Positions 46,001-58,000 of a stretch of 64,000 bases of DNA are shown here, in pieces; position 1 is the first letter of the stretch, and each line of letters starts with the position of its first letter. The position numbers and the translations under genes are program-made. This DNA comes from Limnephilus marmoratus (Eukaryota; Arthropoda; Insecta; Trichoptera; Limnephilidae). The stretch covers positions 65,715,072 to 65,779,071 of the forward strand of contig OU862907.1 of NCBI GenBank assembly GCA_917880885.1, given 5' to 3'. The notes beneath the pieces were generated by a model that was given only the letters and a program-made list of their open reading frames with translations, had not been told where the DNA came from and made no database searches.

Positions 46001-49000
46001 TGTCCTGTACAGCTTATTCGAGCCTACCAAAAAACTGGTCTACTGTCTCAGGTGAACATAGTTGTGGACGGAAAATTTCTACTACACAGAGTAATTTGGC
46101 AAAAAGATGCCTTCCTTGTCACAATTTGTGATCGTTACATCAACTACGTCAACCACCACTATCCTGGATGACTCACACTGTGGTATTTGATTGGTACCCA
46201 AACCCAGCCAACGGTACAAAATCACAATAACAGATGCGATGATACAGACTGAGAAGGTCAGCTGACATCAATTTGACTTGGAACACTTCAATACCCGTTA
46301 AAAAGGAAGATTTGTTATCCAATCCTACCAACAAAAGTAACTTCATCTCTTTACTACAGACGAAGCTTCGGGAGAATGGGATACAGACTCTTCAGGACAT
46401 GATGCTGACTTCCTTGTTGTGAAGATTGCTGTGGAACATTCCTCTCACAGTTTTGTGAGAAGCTTTCACTTCCTTTTGATTGCTTCCACTCCTCCCACCC
46501 AAGATATTCTGCTGCTGACAACGGACGACGGAAAACCAAAACAATGCCACTGTCCATCCAAAAGATGCAGCACCGTGCATTTGAACACATCCTGTTCTTA
46601 CATTCATTTACCGGCTGCGACACAACATCTGCAACTTTCAGGAGAAGCAAGGTGGGCTTCTCAAAATTGTACTTGGAGTCAGAATTCATCAAGCAAGCGG
46701 CAATGATCTTTATAACCCCTCCTCTACTCACGGCGAGGTTGAAGAGGCTGGAAATAAATGTTTCCTGAAATGGTATGCGGCGCCAAAAAGACAGACCTTC
46801 CTTAACCAGTACCGCTTTTAGTCGTTCACAGGGTTGGTGGCAAATATGAAGCCTGACATCAGCTCCCTCCCTCCAACAGAGAACGCAGTTAAACAGCATT
46901 CCCAGTGCACCGATTGAGCTGCCCCCTGAATAATGGGGGTGGAAACATGAAGGAGAGACCCTGATGCCAAATACAACAAAAGATCCACCAGCGCCGGAGG
47001 TCCTTCTAAATATGATATTTTGCCGCTGCACCAGGGATTGTGCAATTGGCAAATGTGGATGCCGAAAAGCAATGCTGACCTGTTCTGCAGCGTGTCTCCG
47101 AGTCTCCTGCCAAGGGAGATGCCTCAATAGCGTGCCTGTTGCCGAGGACGACGATGACGACGACATAGAGCCCATTCAGCAAGAACCATCCAATACTGAG
47201 GATGAAGATGCCATGGATGAACAACGCTTGCGAGGACCCCCACGTCCAAGGAGGATGAGAATGTAACATGATGTTATTGAGAACAGTGATAACAATGAGA
47301 TCTATAATTTTATGTGCTTAATGTAACGAAATAGAATAAACATTATGATTATAAAATACAATTATGTATTTTTCAAGTAATATGATTTTTACCTATTTTA
47401 TTTAATAACTGGTTTTAAAGTGTGGTCACACATATTATTAGGCGAACGAACAAGTGTGTGTCAGTAATAAGATAAAAACAGCTCTTTCTGAAAATGACAA
47501 CATTTTACGAAAAAACTTCAAATTGCTGTAAATGTTGAACGGTTGAAGATAAATTTACATATGTCTATATATTCTAAAAGAAAATTAAATTCTTTACAAC
47601 TTCTTTCGAATAATTTTTTTTCTTTGATGAATATTTTAGACGATATGAAGGAATGTTTGATGAAAAATGTGAGGTAAAATGATTTTTTTCGAAAATATCT
47701 ACATTTGTGGAGCGAATAACTCGAAAATGGCTGGGATTTCGAAAATTACGTATAGAATAAAAGTTGTAGATAATTTTATCAGCTTTTACTTATTATCAAA
47801 AAATTTTCCTCTGCGGCGCACCGTTTTTGAGATATAAGCGGAAACCCGAAAATTGGGACCTCCCCCTCCCCCTCCCCCCCCCTAGCTCACCACCTAGACG
47901 TCAGGATTTTTAGTATGTTCACATCCTAAGCACCCTAAACAAGTTTCTGAAGGAATCCCTTAGGTCCCTGCTCACGCACTCAACACCCCCTTCCTTGACT
48001 GGACTAAAGGTTTCTGTATATACTGGTGACCTCTGGCATTATGAAATTTGTATATAAAATTGCAATTGGTGCCACGCAAACTGTTTGAAAACTGAATGTA
48101 CCGGGAGTGAATGTATGGAATGCGGGAGGAGGTGGCGGATGGGAGAGGGGTGAAGGATGAGGGAGGGAAGGGGAGGGGGACAAGGGAGGGGAACTCGGGA
48201 GAGGGGGCCCGCGGGATGGGTTGGGGAGGGGAACCCGGGAGGTGGGAGGGGAACTCGGGAGGGGGGAGAGGAAAACGGGTGGGGTTTAAGGGATAGGGGA
48301 AGCGGGCGAGGGGAGTGAGGAGAGGGGAAGGGGACGTTGGAGAGGAAGGGGAGGCAGAAGGGGAACGGGACGAATGGGAAAGGACACGAGCTCTGGCATC
48401 ATGAAATTTGTATAATAAAATTGCAATAAGTGGCACACGAGCTGTATGAGAACTGAATGTATCGGGAATGAATGTATGGAATGCAGGAGGGGGGAGGGGA
48501 ACCCGGGAGGGTGGAGGGGAACTCGGGAGGGGAGAGGGGAATTCGAGAGGGGGATCCGCGGGAGGGAGGAGGTGATTATGGGAGGGGGGAGGGGAACTCG
48601 GGAGGGGGGATCGCGGGACGGAAAAGGGGGGGAGTAGAGTGAGGAGAAGGAAGGTGGAGGAGGAGTGGGAACGCGAAAGGGGAAGGGGACGCGGGAGAGG
48701 AAGGGGAGGTGGAAGGTGAACGGGACGAATGGGAAAGGACGCGCAGGGAGAAACAATTTCGTTATTAAATGGCAAAGGTTGGTACCCGGCATATATATAA
48801 ATGCTAATAAATGAAAATGAATCGCCGAAATGTATGTACGCGCATAACTTCCGAACGACTACACCAAATTGGATAATTCTTTTTTTGTTGTGTTTGTTAT
48901 TGCCAGGACAAGGTTTGTATATAACTACTGGTGAGCTCTGGCATTATAAAATGTGTATACTAAAAATTCAATGGGTGGCACGTGAGCTGTTTGAAAACTA

Positions 49001-52000
49001 AATGTACCAGAACTGAATGTATGGAATGCGGGAGGGGAGATAGGAACTTGGGTATTGGTGCCGCGGGTGGAAAGGGACGGGAACCAGGGAGGGGGAGGGG
49101 AACCTGGGAGGGGGGAAGGGAATTCGTGAGGGGAGTTGGCGGGACGGGGGAAGAGGAGTGGAGTGGGGAGTCGGAAGGTGGAGGAGGCGGAGTGGGAACG
49201 TTTGAGGGGAAGGGGACGCGGGAGAGGAAGGGGAAGCGGAAGGTGAACGGGACGAATGGGAAAGGACACGCAGGGAGAAACAATTTTTTGTTGAACGGCA
49301 TAGCAACGCATGCCGGGCACCAGCTAGTATATAAATGAAAATGAATCGCCGAAATGTATGTACGCGCATAACTTCCGAACCCATGCATGCCGGGTACCCG
49401 CTGTATATAATTTATTTATTTATTTATTTACGGACAAATAGTCCATTAACAATATAACAATAACACGAATAACAAGCGAGCCTAAAGGCCCGACCCGCCT
49501 AGCAATTGATCACTGTTCGCATCGATTACCGTTCGCATGTCATTTTTTGTAACCAGCACCACTTTTCGTAACAATCACCACTTTTCGTAACGATTCACCA
49601 GTTAACCCCATGTGTCGAGCATGCGTAAAGATGTTTTACTTTAAAAAAATGGGGCATTTGGGACTCTTGTTTTTTGTATCGTATAATAAGGGACAAATAA
49701 AAACATTTATTTTTAAATATAAAACTTTTTGCATAAAAATATTCAATGAAAATGAAATTCGGTCAACCCTGTAGATTTTACGAACGTGAAACAAGGAATT
49801 CGTATGTATTTACATTTCGTTTCCAAAATATTATTTCAAACTGTTGTAATTCAGAGCGACGCGGACACGTCCTCGTCTGGCCACGTTTCGGACCGTAATG
49901 AACTGCGAAATTTTGTGTTTCGGCGCTATGATAAAATCGTCAAATGCGAAGCTGTTAATTAATTAAAATTAAATGCTTCCCAAAATTATTTTTCGGTCAA
50001 ACTTATTTATGATTTGTTAATAATGTCTTAGCACAATAAGTATGTAAAAAAATATAAAATATATTAGTTTATAAGTGCGCAAATAAATACACAAATGGAC
50101 CAATTTTCGTCAAGAAACACATGTACGTACATATTTTTTAATGATTTTATTGAAACTAAAATTAAAATTCTAATACATAACTTTGCTAGATAATGTATTG
50201 ATTTATTTCACTGCATGATTACATTATTTGAAATGGGTGTGGTATAATACAAAAACTTTTTTGAAAATTTAACAAATCTGCCAACGACCTATGGAATAAC
50301 CTTATTATACTAAAAATTAAAAAAAAATCTAAAAATTTATTACATAACTATGCTAGATAAAAGAACAATCTTTCGAAATCCATTTATAATTTTTTGTGGA
50401 AAAGAGTCAATACGTCTAAAAACTTTTTTGAAAATGACATATTTCTGGGTTTCTCTACCTATGTCCTCTTAAAATGAATGCTGTCAATTTTATGGTTATT
50501 TCCTTTTGGGGTGTTATGCCGTGTTGCGCTACCTCCTCCTTTAGCCAACGTTTCGGACAGCGTTACAGTGTCCATCGCGGAGGTAGCGCAACACGGCATA
50601 ACACCCCAAAAGGAAATAACCATAAAATTTTTGGCCGTGAAAATCTAAAATCATATCCGAATGCTGTCAATGTTGATAAATTTAACTATGTATTATTTTG
50701 ATAATTAATGCTGTCAAAGTTAATAAATTTAACTAAGTATTATTTTGATAATTCTAAAATTGATTTCGGAATGCTATGTTAAAATTGTTGTCAACGTTGA
50801 TAAATTTAACTATGTATTAATTTGATAATTTTTTTAATGAACTAAATGAAATCAAAGTTAGCTTATTGTTGAATAAATGCCAAAGAGGTGACAACTAAAT
50901 GACATTTTTTTCTATTACTTATAATTAAAATTAAAATAGTTTTTACCTTGCCACCAAGCCGGGTCTTGGTCCCTGTTGGTGACGGCAATTATATCATCCT
51001 TCTCAAAACTCAGCTCGTCAGCATTTTGCGCCGTGTACGGATACAGCGCGATGACCTGCGCAACACACAAACAACAAACATACTTATTAATAGACAATTT
51101 TTTTTGTGAATATTGCACGAGAGATCTGACAGCTCCCCACTGTCTGGGGCCAGTAAGACTATGGCATCCCCTATTAGTGAGTAAGTTGTGAGGCTGAGGG
51201 TTGTGGGGAGGGGAAGGAGATGAAGAGATGAGGAAAATAATTCCCCTCAGGGCCTACGTCATCTTTAGGGATGCTGTATGGAGGATTATTTTAGGAAAGG
51301 AAGGAGAGGAAGTTCTGGGAAGAAAAAGGGTATTAGGAGTGGGTAGGAATCTGGGGGTCAGTGTATCCAAGAGTGACGGATGTATGAATCCATCTCTCCA
51401 CTGCGGTGCATGTTCCGAGAGAGTACGGCTGGAGAAGTCAAAGGGACTCCTTCAACCATTCTCACCGATCTGGCCTGCCATGCAGCTGATGGGCAGATGC
51501 ATCCACCGCCAAGACCCGGACAAACCTCACCCCATGAACCCAGGCATTCCAGCTAAGTTACCAAACATAGAGAACCACTTAGGGTGACCCATGGGAAAAG
51601 TGTTGGCAATCCAAATAAATGTTTCCCGGGGCGGCGGTACCCATACCCGCCTTCCAAATGACTTAAAGAAGTGGTTAAAACCATTTCAAGCAATAAATTT
51701 TTTTTTTTTTACATGAATACCACACAAGAGTCCCAACTGCTCCCTTCTGGAGCCAGTGGGACTATGGAATCCCCAGTTGGGGTATGTTGTGAGGCTGAAG
51801 GCAGTGGGGAGGGGAAGGAGATAGGGAAGAGGAAGGTGGGGAAGTACTTGGCTGTTCAGATCTGGTCACCAAACACGGCAGAAGCCATTTCAAGCAACAT
51901 TTCAATTCTGAATGGTGTTCTTACACCAGGGCGATACTGAGAGTATCTTCCACTCTGGAACGTGCCGCAAATACACTACATATTATTTTAAATGAATAAA

Positions 52001-55000
52001 TTGTGAAATAACACAAATTAATCAAATAAAATTTATTTGTCACGCCGGGATTCGATCCCGCGACCTTCGGAATGCGAGTCAAGCGCCTTACCGCTGCACT
52101 ACGACGGCCGTCAAACATATCGATACTGAATGGTGGTCTTTTACGAGACCTGTAAAAAATCGTGGGACAGTTTGAATTCTTGATAAATCAGTTACAATTT
52201 TTAAAATGCCACATTTAAAATAATTATCTGTAAAAAATATTTATTGGTTGGTACTTTATCGCTTGTATTAATTCTTTAAATATCAGTTCCAACTTTGAAA
52301 GTGACACTTAAATTCAATGCAAATTTGAGTTCAATGTACCAGATTTTACAAAGGGATAAAATTTCACGCACAAACAATTGAAATTAGTAAGTTTGGTATT
52401 ATTTTAAATTTCTAAGTCATCAAACGTAGTGAACCACTGACAGAAGTGTTGGTTATCCAATAAATGGCTCCCGGGGCGACGGTACCCATATCCGCTTCCC
52501 AAATTGATATTTAATATATTCTGTAATAACGGAATAGTTTGTTTAGTCTTACCTTGTCTATGACCTGTTCTTGAGACATAATATCCATCTTGGAGGACAT
52601 AACTGGAGTGGTCCTTCCGGAAGTTCTTCCTGTGGGCTGAAGGACCTGCGGGAAACAAGCAACAGGTCAGTGGAATTATCGCAATCAATTGTCTGATGAA
52701 AACACGGCACGATCAAAGAGACTAAAATATTCAATATTCGTAAATTATTTATATTGCAGACTGAAATATGTTTTCGTTATTTGTTTTTGGGGTGTTATGC
52801 CGTATTGTGCTACCTCCTTCTTTAGTCAACGTTTCGGACAGCGTTGCAGTGTCCATCATCAGGGCAGATCCGGTAGATGTGTGATCAATTTTAGAATTAT
52901 CAAAATAATACATAGTTAAATTTAGGAACATTGACAGCATTAATTTTAAAATGGTATTCCAAAATCAAATTTAGAATTATCAAAACAATAGTAAATTTTT
53001 TTCTTTTTTTTTGTTATTAGTTTTTGGGGTATCATGCCGTGTTGCGCTACCTCCTTCTTCAGCCAACGTTTCGGACAGCGTTGGCTAAAGAAGGAGGTAG
53101 CGCAACACGGCATAATATCCCAAAAACTAATAACAAAAATATTTTTGGCCGTGAAAATCTAAAATCGTATATAATAGTTGAATTTATCAACATTGACACA
53201 GATCTACCGGATCTGCCCTGATGATGGACACTGTAACGCTGTCTGAAACGTTGGCTCAAGAAGGAGGTAGCGCAACACGGCATAACACCCCAAAAACAAA
53301 TAACGAAAATACTTTTGGCCGTGAAAATCTTAAAATGTATATGAAATATGTATTTAAAAACAAAAATTGTTTTGTAAAAAACGAAAGTAGAATTAGCAAA
53401 AGGACCAATAATGTATTTTTAAAAATAGCAGTTTTATTCGTCCTCGTACATTTAATCTTCTACCAAAATACATTCAAATAGAGAATAATCTGATGTCGGG
53501 AGTACAGAGACGTTTCACTAAAAGGCCAACAACTTTGAAAGATCGGCGATATGAAGATATACTCAAGGAATTAAGATTACCAACCTTAAAAGATAGAAGA
53601 GAAAAGGGTGACTTGATCAAGACCTTCAAAATTTTATCTGGACACTACAGCTGCCCTGGCATCCAAGGAATCTTCACTACTAGTAAAAGTATAATTCTCC
53701 GTGGACACTCGAAAAAAATTACCAAAACGCCTTTTGCATCTAATCCTAGAAAACACTTCCTTGCAAATAGAGTGGTGGATGCTTGGAACAAACTCCCACA
53801 AAATGTCATCGATGCAACTAACATAAACCAATTCAAAGCTCTATTGGATTCATATTTGGAGAGAAGAAAGGACTAACTTAGTTAAAAATTTAAATTTACT
53901 GTCAAACTATTGTGAAATTAGATATGAGCGCATCAGCAGGATGCTGCCTGCTCATTATACAGGGTGTCCGGGGGTAAAGTGCATTAACTTCGGGAGGTGA
54001 TTCTACATTATGGTAGGAGTAAAAAAGATAAATAACTTTTTCTGAAATTCCAACTTTTTTTTTCCCATACAAAAAGAGATACCTACTAAAAATCCTTAGT
54101 GTAAGGTAGCACTTACCCAAGTTAGCTTGCTGGGCGCATTTGTTGCAACGTTGCTTGGTGTGATTTGGCCTGTATCCATGGAAACCGTTTGTAAACATAA
54201 CAAGACCGAGAATTTGACGTTTATACAGATCGTATGTTTTAAACCAAATGTAAAAAGATAACTGCAAAAATAACAATTGAAATAACAATTGAAGACATGC
54301 TTTTAACGATTAAATTGTTATAAACTAATTGAACACTTAACTAATGTCATCGCTTTTAACTAGTTTAACAAATTTTCAAAATGTCCACCTTCAACTTGTA
54401 AGCAAGCTCGTAAACGTGAAGTAATTATTATCAAATAGTACGTTGTGGCGTATTTCATTAATGAATGTCTGCCCGTTCTTTGTTGGTAAAGTAAGGCATT
54501 TACCTAATAATTCAATAACAAAATTACGCAGTATTGGCACAATAATTCAATGATACGCACAAATAAACACCATTTTTACAGCTAGGAAGGTTAGGCACGT
54601 CTACAACTAAGTAAACAAAAGTAAAACTGAAAAAAACACGCACTTAATGAAGTTGTTCCTTTAAGTCAGTCTTAATAAATACACACTAGATAAAGACACA
54701 TTAAATCAACAAGTTTTGACTAACAATAATAAAGTTTTTAAAGTGAAACACTACTACGCGAATAAAATTGTTACATTCGAATTCAACCCTGACACTGAGC
54801 GCTTGGAGCGGGGATTCGGCATTCGGCAACAGTGTAAAATAATAAAGCCGCCCGCACACGCCGGTCTAATTTTACCTTTTTACCAGAAAACTACCCCTAA
54901 ATGTTGGAATTTCGAAAAAACTTTTTTACTTGTACTATCATGTAGAATCACCTCCCGAAATTAATGCACTTTACCCCCGGACACCCTGTATAATAATAAT

Positions 55001-58000
55001 TATTATTATTATTATTATAATAAATATCAATTTACATAAAAGAATTTAAATGATGGCTGAAAGATGCAGATGTTGAAACATTGTTTCTATAAATCTGTAC
55101 CCGGGAAGCATACGGATGCAAGTCCAAAAGGGTTAATGTTCAGGAGAGCCAAAAAACTTTTTTTTCTGTAACTATGGTCTCATAACTTCTTTGGATATCG
55201 ATGCTGATAGATAACAAAGAAAGTAATTATTAAATCAATTAGTTTTGTTTTAACCGGTTATTTGCCGGAGACGCGCCGGCGCGCGCGTCATATGCGCATG
55301 CGCGAGAAAATAATTCAAATATTTGAATAATATTGTCGACGAAAAACTTTTGGTCTGCGATTTTGACCCTTCTATATACTGAATTTGTATGAAGAACAGT
55401 GTCAGAATCGCTTGCGCCATCATTACTTTAGGTGGTGCTAAAAGTTTCATTCACCTTGTCACCCTGGAATATTTTTAAAACGATTTCATCCATGACAATG
55501 CACTGTCATAAATTGCCGTGAATTTAACCGTCACAATTAATGCGTGTATCGCGAATAAAACATCGTAAAATCTATTAATTTACGTAATAAATGCAAGTAA
55601 TGTTATTTTGATAGATAGTTTATTGTGTTGTGAACGTGTTTCAGTCAATAAAATATACAATAGCTCAAAATTAATCAACAAAACATTCAATTCAAAGTTC
55701 AAACTGGTGCTTTTTTAGTGTTTTTTTGTGAAGTTTCGCGAATTTCCGCGAAATGGCCTGGCCTTTGACGGGTTAAAAATGAGCAAATAAAATGAAATAT
55801 TTTATACAAGGGTGGTCTGAAAAGTTTCCGACCTGAACATGAAGATGGCAGCACTTGTCAATAAAAGCTAATGAATGTAGTTGTGCATCTTTTGACAGTT
55901 ACTCACCAAAGTTTCGGCCATTTTAGATGCGCAGATTTTAGTTGACAGTCGTTTGAGTGTGTCGATGTGTGTGTTTTTATGACAATGGAAAAAATTGAGA
56001 ATCGAGCTGTTATTAAATTTTTGTTTTTTGTTTTTTGCGCAGTTTTTAGATAAGGGAACAAAAAGAAGTCGCTTGGGGCTAGATCTCGTGAGTAAGGCGG
56101 ATGATCAAGCAGTTCAAATCGTAATTCGTGGATTTTTGCCATGGCAACCGCTGAGGTGTGGGACGGCGCGTTGTCTTGGTGAAACAGGATTTTTGGTCTA
56201 ACATGAGCAAACGCGCGCGGGCAGCTTTCTCATGTCTAAATCTTGATTTAGCCTTAAAAAATATTGCTAAAAAAATGCTACAAAAAAACACTTGAGTCCT
56301 TCTGCTGTTATTTATGTTTAATTATTTATTATGACATGTGGTGTATTATGAAAGGATCAATGTTTGAAAATTGTTTACTTCTATAGAAAGCGTAGTAATG
56401 TTAGAGACAAAAGGATACTAACTACAAACACAATAAGGAGCCATCACATATTCCTCCAATATATCTAGAAGGAAATGAACTGCTTGTGGCCTCACAGGTT
56501 AAGTATCTGGGACTTATCCTAACCGAAGACATGAAGAATATAGAAGATATGGAACGACAAAGAAGAGCAATTAACATACGGGCCGGAATGCTCTCAAGGC
56601 GGTTCTACCACTGTAGCGAAAATGTCAGAAAATTACTATTCAAGACATACTGTACTGCCCTGTATACGTCTGAACTGTGGACACAATACCCAGCAGCGCA
56701 ATGGAATAAACCGAGGGTGTGCTACAATAATGCATATAGGCAACTTATGCAACTACCGAGGTTCTGCAGTGCCTCCACGATGTTCACCGAGGGGAGGGTG
56801 TACTCATTCCCAGCCTTACTTCGCCACCGACTAGCCAGCTTCTGGAGCAGGATACGGACTTCATCCAATATCATTGTCGTGGCTGCATCCGAGTGGCTCA
56901 GTTCCCCAATAAATTAGCGATGGATGCAGATGATGAGGCGACCTCCATGACGGACGATCCCAAAATATCTTTTTTTTTTTAATTCTGTCTGCTTATTATT
57001 TATTTTAATTTTATGCTTATTTTTTGTTATTTGTATTTTTCATTTTATGTTTTAATTAGGTACCTACCTAATATTTAAACATTTTTTTTTCTTTTATAGT
57101 TGTTTATGTAATATGCAAGACTGGGATTGCACTACCCTCCCAGTCACGCTGGAATAAAAACTTAAATAAATAAATAAATAAAATAATGGATTTGAGTAAT
57201 AATACTCAAAATGCAACTAAATCATAAAGATGCAAGTGCATGTACATCTTTCTGCGTCTAAGATAGTTGTTTTTTTTTACATTAACTCCACACAGGAGGC
57301 CCTGATGAAAATAATTTTCCTCAGGGCCTATGTCATCTGGTATGCTGTGTGGAGGGTCTTTTTGAGGAGAGGAAGGAATGAACATTGGTCAGTTGTAGGA
57401 AGGAGGAAACACAGAGGCCGGCAAATCATTCTACAGCAGAGCTGTTGAATACAAGAACGAGTCATGTGACTAATGTCAACTGAGTACATATGTTGGGCAC
57501 GCGTTTGGCGTGTTTCCTGACTATGCACCGGTGCCGAAGGGATCAATGACGCTAGTTCCTCGGAGCATCTTCCATTGTGATACCGGTAGAACAAGGATAG
57601 CATTCCCACCCGATGCATGTGCTCTAAAGATTGCAACCCGTCTGTTAAGATGGAAGAATCTATTAAACGGACCTAAGGTATTTTTCAGGTATATTGGAGC
57701 TCCAGACCAGAGGTAGCTGCCATGCCTCACACTGCTAGAGAGACGATGGCGCTTCTTCGAGATTTATTTTTATTTATTTATTTTTATTTAAGTACATAAA
57801 ACAGGCATTATGCCCAAAAATTTATATACATGGATGATTTAAATTACAAAAATTATAACAAAAATAATATCAGTAATAATTAGCTACTCGTAAATATGCA
57901 AAAGTGAATGACGAACAAGAATGAGTAAAAGGTAGAGTACAAAAGAATCACCAACAATTTATTATTGGCACCTGTGCTGATGGGACAATGATTTAGTAGG

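Larger units (their letters stand above)
43041..48006 (+). mobile_element. ~5-kb transposon with ~550-bp terminal inverted repeats, unclassified
   Basis: The left arm (43041-about 43604) and right arm (about 47455-48006) are inverted copies over ~550 bp. Shared landmarks are TAGTCCAGTCAA, AGTGCGTGAGCAGGGACCTA, ATTTTCGGGTTTCCGCTTAT, AAAAGTTGTAGATAATTTTA and TCAGTAATAAGATAAAAACA. AAG is duplicated at 43038-43040 and 48007-48009. The flanks join cleanly in the surrounding Helitron-type repeat. The element carries a decayed gene (45680-47266) and a hAT insertion (43686-45547); without that insertion it is ~3.1 kb. I do not recognise its superfamily. Confidence 0.85.

Noticed and set aside
46354..47175. 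273-codon minus-strand ORF in the long-TIR transposon
   Set aside because: The recognisable motifs (FTGCDTTS, Cys cluster, VDG.LLH) are on the plus strand in the same place; this ORF has no family-like features.
47972..49388. Several long Pro/Ser-rich ORFs on the minus strand
   Set aside because: They are translations of the G-rich tract of the family C repeat; similar ORFs appear at every copy (16838, 18953, 33683).
51990..52112. Possible tRNA gene
   Set aside because: A- and B-box-like sequences are present but no full cloverleaf or acceptor pairing; the same head with the same body recurs, so it is a SINE head.
52404..52688. Longer open frame across the Dap160 linker exon
   Set aside because: It ignores the AG/GT borders and does not join either SH3 exon in frame; the 52645-52553 reading does both.
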